DNA of 34,699 nucleotides from Flavobacteriia bacterium. GTDB taxonomy: Bacteria; Bacteroidota; Bacteroidia; Flavobacteriales_D; Crocinitomicaceae. Where the stretch lies: assembly GCA_026391005.1 (NCBI GenBank), contig JAPLEV010000028.1, positions 1 to 34,699 of the forward strand. The letters are read 5' to 3'. A model generated the notes under the pieces. It was not told the origin of the DNA. It ran no database searches and worked only from the letters and a program-made list of their open reading frames with translations. Numbering within the stretch: the stretch's first letter is position 1; the number at the start of each line of letters is the position of its first letter. The translations under genes and the position numbers were made by a program. This document shows, one piece after another, positions 8,549 to 16,679 of the stretch.

Positions 8549-10751
8549 CCATTTCGCTCATGTAACGAATGCGCACCAAACGCAACTCCTCCTCGGTATA
8601 TAGCCCATCTAATTCTCGGTATGCTGTTATTAAATCATCTGAATTGGCATTATTGAAATAATCAAAAATTTCTTCTTGATTTTCAGCATCTAGAATGCTA
8701 TTAATAAAATAATTAATATTGACCCTTGTTCCTGATGCAACAACGGATTCGATTTCATCTAGCAATTCATTGAAACTTTTACCTTGGCTATTCGCAATAT
8801 CATCTAGTGGAATCTTCCGGTCTATATTATGGATCAATTGAACTTTTAATCCTGATTTATTAATTAGCGATTTTACGACCATATCTTGCGGACGTTCAAT
8901 TTCATTGTCCTCAACATAATTTGCAATTAATGCTACAAAAGGTTCGCCATATCGCTGTGCTTTTCCAACACCAACCCCCTGTATATTTGTTAGTTCTTCA
9001 AGTTCTACCGGATATTGAAAACACATATCTTTTAAAGATGGTTCCTGAAAAACGACGAATGGAGGTACACCCATTTCTTTTGCGATAGATTTCCTTAAAT
9101 CAATTAACAAATCATAGAGTCGTTCATCAAAAACACCCCCTTTACTACCGATAATTATCCCATCATCGTCATCTGTGTTTGAAAAATCGTGTTGTTTGAC
9201 TAATTTAAATGAGCGAGGCGATTTTATATAATCTTTTCCCTGCTGCGTTAATTTTAAAACACCAAAAGTTTCTACATCTTTTGTTAGGAGTCCTGCTAGG
9301 TAAACTTGACGTATTACAGCATTCCAATAGTGTTCGTCAAATTCTTTACCTACCCCAAATAGCTTTAGGGTATTGTGTTTGTAAGCTTTTATTTCCGAGT
9401 TGACATTGCCAGAGAGAAAAGCACAATAATGTTTTGCTTTTTGGGTTTCTTCAAGAATTTCAACAGCTTTTAATAAATTTAAAACATTTGTTTCACCCTC
9501 CGTTTTCTCAAGTGGATTCCTGCAATTATCGCATTGACTGTCGCATTTTCGTTCATCGAAAGTTTCACCGAAATAGTGTAAAATGAATTTCCTTCGACAA
9601 ACGGAAGTTTCGGCATACGAAACAATTTCATTTAATAATTGACGGCCTATTTCAAGCTCTGTTACAGGTTTGCCTTGAAGAAACTTTTCTAATTTCTCAA
9701 TATCTTTATAACTGTAGAAGGCAATACATTCTCCGATGCCGCCATCTCTTCCTGCTCTTCCCGTTTCTTGATAATAACTTTCAATGGATTTTGGAATATC
9801 ATGATGAATCACAAAGCGAACGTCGGGTTTATCTATCCCCATTCCAAAAGCAATTGTAGCAACTATCACATCTGCGTCCTCCATCAAAAACATATCTTGA
9901 TGCTTAGCTCTGGTTGTGGAATCTAACCCTGCGTGATAGGGTAGTGCCTTAATATCATTTACTTGCAATAATTCTGATATTTCCTCTACTTTTTTTCTAG
10001 ACAGGCAGTAAATAATGCCGCTTTTACCCGCGTGGTTTTTTATGTATCTGATAATTTGTTTTTCAACGTCGCGCTTAGGGCGAATTTCATAGTATAAATT
10101 GTCTCTATTAAACGAAGATTGAAAAAGGGTAGCATCCAACATATTCAGGTTTTTCTGAATATCATGCTGTACTTTTGGCGTTGCTGTAGCCGTTAAAGCA
10201 ATAATAGGTACGTTCGAAATCTTTTCAAAAATCTCTCTTAAACGTCGGTATTCTGGACGGAAATCATGTCCCCATTCAGAAATACAATGTGCCTCGTCAA
10301 TTGCGAAAAAAGAAATATTTACAGAAATTAAAAAATCGATATTTTCTTGCTTTGTTAAAGATTCGGGTGCTACATAGAGCATTTTCGTTTTTCCGTCTTG
10401 AATGTCTTGTTTTACTTTTAGAATATCTCCTTTTGAAAGGGAAGAATTCATGAAATGGGCTATTTGATCATTATTACTTACATGTCGCATGGCATCGACT
10501 TGATTTTTCATCAAAGCAATCAATGGAGATACAATTACGGCGGTGCCTTTTAAAATTAAGGCAGGCAACTGGTAACACAGAGATTTTCCTCCGCCAGTAG
10601 GCATAATGACAAAGGTGTTTTTTCCGATTAAGACATTATTTATAATTAATTCTTGTTCACCTTTAAATGCGTTAAAACCGAAGTATTTTTGAAGTGAGGC
10701 CTTTAAATTATCACTTTCATTACCTTGTACAAGGTTGTTTTCAAACATCAC
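8541..10751 (-). CDS. recQ: ATP-dependent DNA helicase RecQ
   Basis: RecQ unwinds DNA 3' to 5' in recombination and fork repair. The 736-residue protein has the full family order. Motif 0/I is seen in FKGEQELI and PTGGGKS (Lys56), the DEAH box is at 152-155 within the aromatic-rich IDEAHCISEWGHDFRPEY, and motif VI is YYQETGRAGRDG. Then comes a RecQ-C zinc-binding segment with four cysteines (CRRKF about 384, then CDSQCDNC about 399-406), a winged helix, and an HRDC domain (about 543-613) with GVGVGKAQRYG. About 120 residues follow the HRDC, as in many Bacteroidota RecQ proteins. The gene begins 11 nt after the end of nfu and is probably cotranscribed with it. Confidence 0.96.
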   Translation of the reverse strand: MMFENNLVQGNESDNLKASLQKYFGFNAFKGEQELIINNVLIGKNTFVIMPTGGGKSLCYQLPALILKGTAVIVSPLIALMKNQVDAMRHVSNNDQIAHFMNSSLSKGDILKVKQDIQDGKTKMLYVAPESLTKQENIDFLISVNISFFAIDEAHCISEWGHDFRPEYRRLREIFEKISNVPIIALTATATPKVQHDIQKNLNMLDATLFQSSFNRDNLYYEIRPKRDVEKQIIRYIKNHAGKSGIIYCLSRKKVEEISELLQVNDIKALPYHAGLDSTTRAKHQDMFLMEDADVIVATIAFGMGIDKPDVRFVIHHDIPKSIESYYQETGRAGRDGGIGECIAFYSYKDIEKLEKFLQGKPVTELEIGRQLLNEIVSYAETSVCRRKFILHYFGETFDERKCDSQCDNCRNPLEKTEGETNVLNLLKAVEILEETQKAKHYCAFLSGNVNSEIKAYKHNTLKLFGVGKEFDEHYWNAVIRQVYLAGLLTKDVETFGVLKLTQQGKDYIKSPRSFKLVKQHDFSNTDDDDGIIIGSKGGVFDERLYDLLIDLRKSIAKEMGVPPFVVFQEPSLKDMCFQYPVELEELTNIQGVGVGKAQRYGEPFVALIANYVEDNEIERPQDMVVKSLINKSGLKVQLIHNIDRKIPLDDIANSQGKSFNELLDEIESVVASGTRVNINYFINSILDAENQEEIFDYFNNANSDDLITAYRELDGLYTEEELRLVRIRYMSEMAN

Positions 10752-10762
10752 GTTTATTTATA

Positions 10763-11374
10763 TTATGTATTTACTGCCATTACATTTGTTACTTCGGGTA
10801 AGTGTTGTTTCAATAGATTCTCAATTCCTCCTTTTAATGTAGCTGTTGAGGATGGGCATCCAGCGCAAGCCCCTTTCATTCGTACACTTACTGTACCGTC
10901 TTTAAAACCCAAAAAATCAATAGCTCCTCCATCGTTTTCTACAGCAGGACGAACATATTGGTCTAATAGTGATCGTATCGCCTCGTCTAAATCGCTAGCT
11001 TCGAAATTCAGATCACTTTCACTATCTGATGCTGTTTCATTCTCTTTTCTTGCGGGTTTAGCTTGTGGCATTTGAATCAGGACATCTTTTCCACTTGAAA
11101 TCCATTCTTTTACGAATTCACGCAGTTCCATGGTAATAAAATCCCAAGGCACATTGTTCGTCTTTGTTATTGTCACAAAATTTGCGGCGATGAACACATT
11201 TTTAACAAACGGGAAGTCAAATAAGGCCTCTGCCATCGGAGAAAACCCTTTTGCATCTTTTTTTGAAATAAATTCAACTGAGTCTCCACTTATTAATAGG
11301 TATTTATTGGCAACAAATTTCATTGTCGCAGGGTTGGGAGTCATTTCAGCGTAAATCGTTACAGGAACATTCAT
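10763..11374 (-). CDS. NifU-like Fe-S cluster scaffold/carrier (Nfu)
   Basis: This 203-residue protein has two domains. The N-terminal Nfu_N/Scaffold domain (about 1-90) starts with the hallmark MTPNPATMKFVANKYLL. The C-terminal NifU domain (about 125-200) contains YVRPAVENDGGAIDFLGF and the CAGCPSS motif, whose two cysteines hold a cluster at a dimer interface. It would deliver 4Fe-4S clusters to target enzymes. A Lys/Glu/Ser-rich linker (about 90-120) joins the domains. It is the first gene of a minus-strand pair with recQ. A promoter element lies at 11395-11402. Confidence 0.93.
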   Translation of the reverse strand: MNVPVTIYAEMTPNPATMKFVANKYLLISGDSVEFISKKDAKGFSPMAEALFDFPFVKNVFIAANFVTITKTNNVPWDFITMELREFVKEWISSGKDVLIQMPQAKPARKENETASDSESDLNFEASDLDEAIRSLLDQYVRPAVENDGGAIDFLGFKDGTVSVRMKGACAGCPSSTATLKGGIENLLKQHLPEVTNVMAVNT

Positions 11375-11394
11375 TAAAACTATATTTTAGCTAT

Positions 11395-11402
11395 CAAAAA
11401 TA
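11395..11402 (-). promoter_or_regulatory. Candidate -7 promoter element of nfu-recQ
   Basis: On the minus strand this reads TATTTTTG, an exact TAnnTTTG match, 20 nt before the nfu ATG. The rest of the gap to folD (11403-11571) is AT-rich with no gene that I can support. Confidence 0.5.
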
Positions 11403-11571
11403 AGCAAAAAAAAAACGATAAGATGAAATAATTTTATGATTATTTAATTCTTATATAATCTTATTGTCCATTTAACAATTAGTATACTGAAATGTTTGTA
11501 GAAATCAACAATATTTTAGTTGTAAGGGCTTACGTTATAATTGCTGAAACTATGATAAAATTGTTTGCGTT

Positions 11572-12450
11572 TCATTTGCTTTTTAATTCAAGCGCTTTTA
11601 ATGTATTCATCATCAATGAGGCTATAGTCATTGGACCAACACCTCCCGGAACTGGTGTGATAAAACTGCAAATAGGAGAAACGTTTTCAAAATCAACATC
11701 ACCAACTAATCGCCAGCCTCTTTCTCGAGACGAATCTTCCACTCTTGTTGTTCCTACATCAATAATTACGGCTCCCTTTTTTACCATAGCTGCTTTAACA
11801 AAGTTGGGTCGCCCAATTGCAGCGATTAGAATATCGGCATTTTTGCATATTTCTGCTAGATTTTTAGTTTTTGAATGCGCCAAGGTAACTGTGCAATTTC
11901 CAGGATACGTATTTCGCCCTAACATTACACTTAATGGCATCCCTACGATATTACTCCGTCCAATAATTACGCAATTTTTACCTTCCGTTTCTATTTTCAT
12001 GCGCTTAATTAATTCCAATATTCCCATTGGGGTAGCGGGCAAGAAACCGGGTAGATTTAGCATCATATTGCCCAAGTTTTGTGGGTGAAAACCATCAACA
12101 TCTTTTAATGGATCGATCGCTTGGGTAATTTTCAATTCATCAATATGTTTAGGAAGCGGAAGCTGAACAATAAATCCATCGATGTTATTATCTTCATTTA
12201 AGGCCCTTACTTTGTTGAGTAAAGTCTCTTCTGTAACGGATTCTTCAAAGCGAATAAGTGTGCTTTCAAAACCTATTTCTTCACAAGCTTTTACTTTGGC
12301 ATTCACGTATGATAGAGAGGCGCCAACATTACCAACAAGAATGGCAACAAGGTGCGGGATTTTTTTACCTTGCGCTTTTCTTTCCTTTACTTGTGCTTCA
12401 AGTTCTTTTTGAATTTCCGAAGAAATTGCTTTTCCATCAATGAGTTGCAT
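11572..12450 (-). CDS. folD: Bifunctional methylenetetrahydrofolate dehydrogenase / methenyltetrahydrofolate cyclohydrolase
   Basis: FolD interconverts 5,10-methylene-, 5,10-methenyl- and 10-formyl-tetrahydrofolate with NADP. Diagnostic segments are [20 protein letters not shown] (catalytic Tyr and Lys), [23 protein letters not shown] (Rossmann dinucleotide site) and [11 protein letters not shown] near the C-terminus. I start it at [10 protein letters not shown] (ATG 12448-12450, 292 residues), which is where family members begin. The longer reading from 12468 would start on a TTG that lies inside the promoter element at 12466-12473. It is a single gene, divergent from the outer-membrane protein gene at 12539. 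Confidence 0.96.
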   Translation of the reverse strand: MQLIDGKAISSEIQKELEAQVKERKAQGKKIPHLVAILVGNVGASLSYVNAKVKACEEIGFESTLIRFEESVTEETLLNKVRALNEDNNIDGFIVQLPLPKHIDELKITQAIDPLKDVDGFHPQNLGNMMLNLPGFLPATPMGILELIKRMKIETEGKNCVIIGRSNIVGMPLSVMLGRNTYPGNCTVTLAHSKTKNLAEICKNADILIAAIGRPNFVKAAMVKKGAVIIDVGTTRVEDSSRERGWRLVGDVDFENVSPICSFITPVPGGVGPMTIASLMMNTLKALELKSK

Positions 12451-12465
12451 AAACCTTCTTTTAAA

Positions 12466-12473
12466 CAAAGATA
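12466..12473 (-). promoter_or_regulatory. Candidate -7 promoter element of folD
   Basis: The minus strand reads TATCTTTG, an exact TAnnTTTG match, 15 nt before the folD ATG. It supports the shorter folD start. Confidence 0.55.
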
Positions 12474-12515
12474 GAAACTCCTAAAGAAATAAGTCCGAAC
12501 TATTTATTTACACCT

Positions 12516-12523
12516 TATCTTTG
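12516..12523 (+). promoter_or_regulatory. Candidate -7 promoter element of the barrel protein-bshA operon
   Basis: TATCTTTG matches TAnnTTTG exactly, 15 nt before the ATG at 12539. Together with the identical element on the opposite strand at 12466-12473 it makes a back-to-back promoter pair. Confidence 0.55.
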
Positions 12524-12538
12524 CTAAAAATTCGTACT

Positions 12539-13135
12539 ATGAGATACATATTATTTCTTTGCATTACTTCTTTCTTCTCTTTGTCTTTTCATTCTCAGGT
12601 AAGCTATGATGGCTCCGAGATAGGACTTGAAATCGTTGCTGGTGGCTCTAATTTAGGGGGTTCAGTTGGTGGTGATTTAAAATATGCTGTAGTTCTTAAT
12701 GAGAACTTTGCAGTAGGGCCGTCTTTTCGATTGCAGCGAACATGGTCTAACAATTTAGGTCAAAAGTTTGGTTTTTCGGTTTATGGCGCTGGCGTTTTCG
12801 CTCATTATCGCTTAAAGAATGTTGTTTTTGCGGGAATAGAATTTGAAGCATTGCATTGCCCAATTAATTATGTGAATGTAAATTCCTCAAAATCATGGTT
12901 GTCGACCTTATTCATAGGCGGCGGTTTTTCTAGGGATTTTAATCACAAAATTAGAATTAATGCAGGTGTTTTTTATGATGTTATCAATGCAGATAATAGC
13001 CCCTTTAGAAGCAGTTATAATTTTAATATTAAAAATGAGGCAGGGCAGATTGTCAAAATTTTGCCGATGATTTATCGTATTTCTTTCTTTTTTCCCATTG
13101 GTGGTGGCGGAGATAAAAAAAATAACAACCATTAA
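12539..13135 (+). CDS. Outer-membrane beta-barrel protein (porin-like, small)
   Basis: The 198-residue protein has a signal peptide (MRYILFLCITSFFSLSFHSQ). The rest is repeated amphipathic strands with Gly-rich turns (GGSNLGGSVGGDLKYAV, FIGGGFSRDF), typical of 8- to 10-stranded barrels of the porin-like OMP families. The last strand, YRISFFFPIG, is followed by an unusual polar tail GGGGDKKNNNH. An upstream TTG at 12521 is in frame but sits inside the promoter element, so ATG 12539 is chosen. It precedes bshA by 14 nt. The function is unknown, and a barrel shared with a thiol-synthesis operon may be coincidental. Confidence 0.75.
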   Translation: MRYILFLCITSFFSLSFHSQVSYDGSEIGLEIVAGGSNLGGSVGGDLKYAVVLNENFAVGPSFRLQRTWSNNLGQKFGFSVYGAGVFAHYRLKNVVFAGIEFEALHCPINYVNVNSSKSWLSTLFIGGGFSRDFNHKIRINAGVFYDVINADNSPFRSSYNFNIKNEAGQIVKILPMIYRISFFFPIGGGGDKKNNNH

Positions 13136-13149
13136 TTTATTGTTTTATA

Positions 13150-14274
13150 ATGAAAATTGGAATTGTTTTATATCCCACATTTGGGGGAAGTGGTGTTGTA
13201 GCAACAGAACTTGGGAAGGCTTTGGCGTTAAAAGGTCACCAGATTCATTTTATTACCTATTCTCAGCCGGTAAGATTGGGCTCATTTAGGGAAAATATTT
13301 TCTATCACGAAGTTTCTGTTTCGGATTATCCATTGTTTGATTTCCAACCCTACGAGACTGAACTAGCGTCTAAAATGGTGGATGTCGTTCGAAATGAAAA
13401 GCTTGATATTCTGCATGTTCACTACGCTATTCCGCATGCATCTGCTGCTTTTATGGCAAAAATGATTCTTCGTTCGCAAGGCATCGAAATTCCTTTTGTA
13501 ACAACATTGCACGGTACTGATATTACGTTAGTAGGTAAAGATCCATCTTTCGAGCCAGTTATTACTTTTTGTATCAATGAATCAGATGCTGTAACGGCGG
13601 TTTCACAGAGCTTGAAAGATGCTACTTATGAGCATTTTAATGTTACCCGTCAGATTGATGTAATTCATAATTTTATTGCTCCCTCCATCCAAAAACGCGA
13701 AGGCTTAGACCTTGTCCGTTTAAAATATGCTGCTATCGATGAACCGATTCTTTGTCATATTTCTAACTTCAGAAAAGTAAAAAGGGTGGAAGATGTGATT
13801 CGAATTTTTGAAAAAGTAAATGCGCAAATCCCTTCTAAATTGATCATGGTAGGCGATGGCCCCGAACGTTATAGCTGTGAGCAACTTGCTCGAAAGTTAG
13901 CTATTTGCGACAGGGTTGTATTCTTGGGTAAATTAAGAGATACAGCGCATGTGTTAGAAATTTCTGATGTGTTTTTACTCCCATCTGAAACGGAAAGTTT
14001 TGGTTTGGCAGCGTTGGAAGCAATGGCGGAGTCTGTTCCTGTTATTTCTTCTAATACGGGGGGTATTTCGGAGGTAAATAAGCACAGCTTTTCAGGGTTT
14101 TTATCGGATGTTGGTGATATTGATGACATGGCAAAAAACACGATTCAACTCTTGGACAAAGAGACCTTGGCTCAGTTTAAAGTGAATGCCTTGGCTCAAG
14201 CCAACTTATTTTCTTTGGAGGTAATCCTTCCTCAATATGAAAATATTTATCGTAATTTAGTCCCAAATAGTTAA
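13150..14274 (+). CDS. bshA: N-acetyl-alpha-D-glucosaminyl L-malate synthase
   Basis: BshA joins GlcNAc from UDP-GlcNAc to L-malate, the first step of bacillithiol synthesis. The 374-residue GT-B glycosyltransferase (family GT4) begins with the very characteristic MKIGIVLYPTFGGSGVVATE, then ITYSQPVRLG. It has HVHYAIPHASAA and TTLHGTDITLVG in the N-terminal acceptor half and the EX7E element in TESFGLAALEAMAE (about 281-294) for the donor nucleotide sugar. The match to BshA rather than a generic GT4 enzyme rests on the N-terminal block. No bshB or bshC is in the window. It is the second gene of a compact operon; elbB begins 2 nt after its stop. Confidence 0.93.
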   Translation: MKIGIVLYPTFGGSGVVATELGKALALKGHQIHFITYSQPVRLGSFRENIFYHEVSVSDYPLFDFQPYETELASKMVDVVRNEKLDILHVHYAIPHASAAFMAKMILRSQGIEIPFVTTLHGTDITLVGKDPSFEPVITFCINESDAVTAVSQSLKDATYEHFNVTRQIDVIHNFIAPSIQKREGLDLVRLKYAAIDEPILCHISNFRKVKRVEDVIRIFEKVNAQIPSKLIMVGDGPERYSCEQLARKLAICDRVVFLGKLRDTAHVLEISDVFLLPSETESFGLAALEAMAESVPVISSNTGGISEVNKHSFSGFLSDVGDIDDMAKNTIQLLDKETLAQFKVNALAQANLFSLEVILPQYENIYRNLVPNS

Positions 14275-14276
14275 GT

Positions 14277-14957
14277 GTGAAAATAGGTGTTCTTCTCTCA
14301 GGATGTGGCGTTTATGATGGCGCTGAAATTCAAGAAACGGTGCTTACTTTGTTGGCCATCGAAGAAATGGGCTATGAGGCAATTTGTATAGCAGTCGATG
14401 CGCCTCAGCATCATGTTGTTAATCATATTACAGGAGAAGAAATGCCTGAGCAACGAAATATGATGATTGAAGCTTCCCGTATTTCTCGTGGCGCTATTCA
14501 AGAAATTAGATCTGTTCAACCGGTTGATATAGATGCTTTAGTAATTCCTGGTGGATTTGGCAGCGCGAAGAATTTTTCGTCTTGGGCCTTTGATGGAGCA
14601 AATGCTTCCATTTTACCGGAAGTTAAATTGTTGATCGTAAATTTACTTAACGTTGGTAAACCGATTGTAGCTCTTTGTGTTAGCCCTGTTGTTTTGGCTT
14701 TGGCGATGAAAGATGTGGCGTTGTCACTTAATTTATCGCTTGGGACTACGAATGAAAAGTCACCGTATGATATTGCGTCTTTTCACGATGGTGTTTTGCT
14801 TACAGGTTCGACAACGGAGGAAAAAACAATTAAAGAAATTTTGATAGATTACGATAATAGGATTATTTGCGCTCCTTGTTATATGATGGAGGCCTCTATG
14901 CTGGATGTCCGTTTAAATATTCAAGCTGCTTTACTGGCCCTTAAGGAATTAGTTTAA
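14277..14957 (+). CDS. elbB: ElbB-type isoprenoid biosynthesis glyoxalase (DJ-1/PfpI-like)
   Basis: The 226-residue protein begins on GTG with KIGVLLSGCGVYDGAEIQE, the typical ElbB opening. The core is a class I glutamine amidotransferase-like fold with the nucleophile elbow VALCVSPV (Cys134) and IPGGFGSAKNFSSWAFDG before it. E. coli ElbB has a glyoxalase-like activity and was linked to isoprenoid synthesis; the physiological substrate is unclear. The start is 2 nt after the bshA stop, and the stop overlaps the meaB ATG by 1 nt. Being next to a low-molecular-weight thiol gene makes a role in aldehyde detoxification plausible, but that is inference. Confidence 0.9.
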   Translation: MKIGVLLSGCGVYDGAEIQETVLTLLAIEEMGYEAICIAVDAPQHHVVNHITGEEMPEQRNMMIEASRISRGAIQEIRSVQPVDIDALVIPGGFGSAKNFSSWAFDGANASILPEVKLLIVNLLNVGKPIVALCVSPVVLALAMKDVALSLNLSLGTTNEKSPYDIASFHDGVLLTGSTTEEKTIKEILIDYDNRIICAPCYMMEASMLDVRLNIQAALLALKELV

Positions 14958-15994
14958 TGACGGATAAATCGTTTATCGATGATTGGCAAAAAAGCAGAAG
15001 GGAAAGGCTTGATGGCTTAACTTGCGCTAACTTGTCCCCCTTACTTTTGGCAAAAGATCGTGCCGCTTTGGCATCTGCAATTACGCTGATTGAAAGTGAT
15101 TCGGCTGAACTTCGTGATGAAGCAAATGCATTGATTAAATCTATTTTACATCAAACGGGTGGTGCTTGGCGCATTGGAATTACAGGCGTGCCGGGAGTAG
15201 GAAAAAGTACTTTTATTGAAGCATTTGGAAAAGTGCTTTTAGAGAACGGACATCGTGTCGCGGTTTTAGCCATTGATCCATCGTCATCTATTGGCGGTGG
15301 TAGTATTCTGGGTGATAAAACCCGCATGAATTGGTTGGCTGTGCAAGAAAACGTATTTATTCGGCCTACACCAACTGGAAATATGCTAGGTGGGGTGGCT
15401 CGTCATACACGGGAGTCAATTCTATTATGTGAAGCTGCTGGTTTTGATGTCATAATTATTGAAACGGTTGGTGTTGGTCAATCGGAAACGGAGGTTCATT
15501 CTATGGTGGATTTCTTTTTATTATTAATGCTTGCCGGTGCTGGAGATGAATTGCAAGGAATAAAGCGAGGAATAATAGAAATGGCTGATGCGATTGTGAT
15601 TACAAAAGCGGATGGCGATAATAAGGTCAAGGCGGAAGAAGCGCTTAGGTCGTATCAAAATGCATTGCATTTATATGCGCAAAGAGAAGATGGATGGATC
15701 CCAAAAGTTCAAACGTGTAGTAGTCTCGAAGGATGGAAGATTGACACTGTTTATCAGTTAATAAGAAGCTATTTTGAGCTAACACAAAAGAATGGCGCTC
15801 AAGATCTGCAACGAAGTGAGCAAAATAGTTCTTTTTTTAATGACAATATTTCTAATTTAATTCAACAAGATTTCTTTGGTAACCCAACGTGGAAAGAGGA
15901 ATCAATAAAATACCAAGAAAAAGTCAAGAAGGGACTTCTTTCTCCTTTTCAAGCAGCGGAAGAAATGTATGCTAAATTTAAAGCGAATCGATGA
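14957..15994 (+). CDS. meaB: Methylmalonyl-CoA mutase-associated GTPase (MeaB/ArgK family)
   Basis: MeaB is a G3E P-loop GTPase that guards adenosylcobalamin loading of methylmalonyl-CoA mutase. The 345-residue protein has an N-terminal helical section (1-70), Walker A GVPGVGKST (77-85), the family segment AIDPSSSIGGGSILGDKTRM, IETVGVGQSE (G3-like) and ITKADGDN as the G4 guanine-specificity motif. A C-terminal helical arm forms the dimer contact. No mutase subunit genes are visible here. The start codon overlaps the elbB stop (TAATG) and the stop overlaps the next start (ATGA), so translation is coupled across the operon. Confidence 0.95.
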   Translation: MTDKSFIDDWQKSRRERLDGLTCANLSPLLLAKDRAALASAITLIESDSAELRDEANALIKSILHQTGGAWRIGITGVPGVGKSTFIEAFGKVLLENGHRVAVLAIDPSSSIGGGSILGDKTRMNWLAVQENVFIRPTPTGNMLGGVARHTRESILLCEAAGFDVIIIETVGVGQSETEVHSMVDFFLLLMLAGAGDELQGIKRGIIEMADAIVITKADGDNKVKAEEALRSYQNALHLYAQREDGWIPKVQTCSSLEGWKIDTVYQLIRSYFELTQKNGAQDLQRSEQNSSFFNDNISNLIQQDFFGNPTWKEESIKYQEKVKKGLLSPFQAAEEMYAKFKANR

Positions 15995-16200
15995 AAACTA
16001 ATTTCAAAATAGAAGGTGAATACATTGAGTTAATGGCCTTGTTGAAGGCTTTGGGAATTGCTTCCACAGGAGGACATGCCAAGCACCTTATTGATGCAGA
16101 GATGGTGATCAGAAATGGGGAAATTGAGGTAAGAAGACGTGCCAAAATTATCGTTGGCGATGTCATTGAGATTGAAAATAATGTAATTGAGCTGATTTAA
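15991..16200 (+). CDS. Small S4-domain RNA-binding protein (YbcJ-like)
   Basis: At 69 residues this is essentially one S4 domain: FKIEGEYIELMALLKALG, STGGHAKHLI, then VIRNGEIEVRRRAKIIVGD, the standard S4 beta-turn with basic residues for structured RNA. Stand-alone S4 proteins of this YbcJ/RqcH-accessory size bind rRNA or tRNA-like structures; the exact partner is unknown. It overlaps meaB by 4 bp and closes the five-gene operon. A weak stem (16222-16238, CCACC with GGTGG) lies just after the stop but lacks a T-run. Confidence 0.88.
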   Translation: MKTNFKIEGEYIELMALLKALGIASTGGHAKHLIDAEMVIRNGEIEVRRRAKIIVGDVIEIENNVIELI

Positions 16201-16279
16201 AGGTTCAAATGTAAAAAACACTCCCACCCTTGGTGGAATATGTTGCGTTGATACTTACAAATTGATGCTATTTAGTCAA

Positions 16280-16345
16280 CTATAACTTGAGGTAGCCAAT
16301 ATGTAATTCATCTTCGAGCAGATCATTGGCTTTAGTGATTTCTAT
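16280..16345 (-). pseudogene. Truncated duplicate of the 3' end of the DUF1543 gene
   Basis: Read on the minus strand this encodes EITKANDLLEDELHIGYLKL and a TAG stop. The last residues of the intact DUF1543 protein at 16928-17476 are KITKASEILEDELHIGYLKL with the same stop. Similarity covers about the last 20 codons only and stops just before the REP-like sequence that begins at 16353. Several base differences, some silent, show it is not a very recent copy. It is a remnant of a paralog or of a tandem duplication, cut off by repeat sequence. Confidence 0.8.
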
Positions 16346-16352
16346 ATAAGTA

Positions 16353-16373
16353 CATCTCGACTCCGCTCGATGC
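16353..16373. repeat. REP-like repeat fragment, copy 2
   Basis: These 21 nt, with core CTCGACTCCGCTCGATG, are identical to parts of 30386-30419 and 30849-30882. The repeat abuts the truncated DUF1543 remnant. Confidence 0.7.
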
Positions 16374-16400
16374 ACGGTACTCAAGTGTTATTTCAATACA

Positions 16401-16424
16401 ATCATTCTCTTATGCAAGCTTTCA
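16401..16424 (-). repeat. 24-nt block X, inverted copy
   Basis: The block is the exact reverse complement of 30470-30493. In the other island it lies directly before the two-hairpin element; here it is 62 nt before it and in the opposite orientation. Confidence 0.8.
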
Positions 16425-16485
16425 TTTTAAAAAATAAATTAGTTTATTTTTCTTGTCGCCTATTATTCTGATAAAGCAAAGCGAA

Positions 16486-16611
16486 TTGAAACAAGGGTAC
16501 CGTGAAGTAGCTCGCAGAGATCTCTGAAACGGTCTTGTTTCAAGAGTGGAGTGTATTAAAGAATAATCAGCGACTTGATTTTTTCGTTCTTTTGTGTCAA
16601 GACAAAAGGAC
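16486..16611 (+). repeat. Two-hairpin structured repeat element, copy A
   Basis: Outer stem TTGAAACAAG (16486-16495) pairs perfectly with CTTGTTTCAA (16534-16543). Inside, ACCGT (16499-16503) pairs with ACGGT (16529-16533), and the tip holds the palindrome AGAGATCTCT (16516-16525). The loop side carries GGTACCGTGA. After a spacer a second hairpin pairs GTTCTTTTGT (16586-16595) with ACAAAAGGAC (16602-16611), with one wobble, around GTCAAG. Copy B at 30503-30628 keeps the plan with different stem sequences. It could act as RNA or as a DNA fold-back. I do not match it to a named RNA family. Confidence 0.7.
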
Positions 16612-16623
16612 AAAGAAAATAAC

Positions 16624-16641
16624 GTCCGATTTTCATCGGAC
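16624..16641. other. Short perfect hairpin
   Basis: GTCCGAT and ATCGGAC form a 7-bp stem around TTTC, 12 nt after the second hairpin of the structured element. There is no T-run, so it is not a standard terminator. The remaining sequence up to the DUF1543 gene, apart from the small frame at 16680, shows nothing I can name. Confidence 0.45.
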
Positions 16642-16679
16642 AAAAGTTAAAAAATAGTTAGTATTCGTACCAGTAAAAT

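Noticed and set aside
10725..12443. Plus-strand frames opposite nfu and folD
   Set aside because: They are antisense shadows of two well-recognised minus-strand genes.
12521..12538. TTG start giving a longer barrel protein
   Set aside because: It falls within the TAnnTTTG element and would put six charged residues before an otherwise normal signal peptide.
16422..16643. Minus-strand 73-codon frame with a TSRYP-type motif
   Set aside because: It is the reverse translation of the structured element, and the 30331-30582 frame shares the motif only because it covers the second copy. Pairing, not codons, is conserved, so it is not called as a gene.
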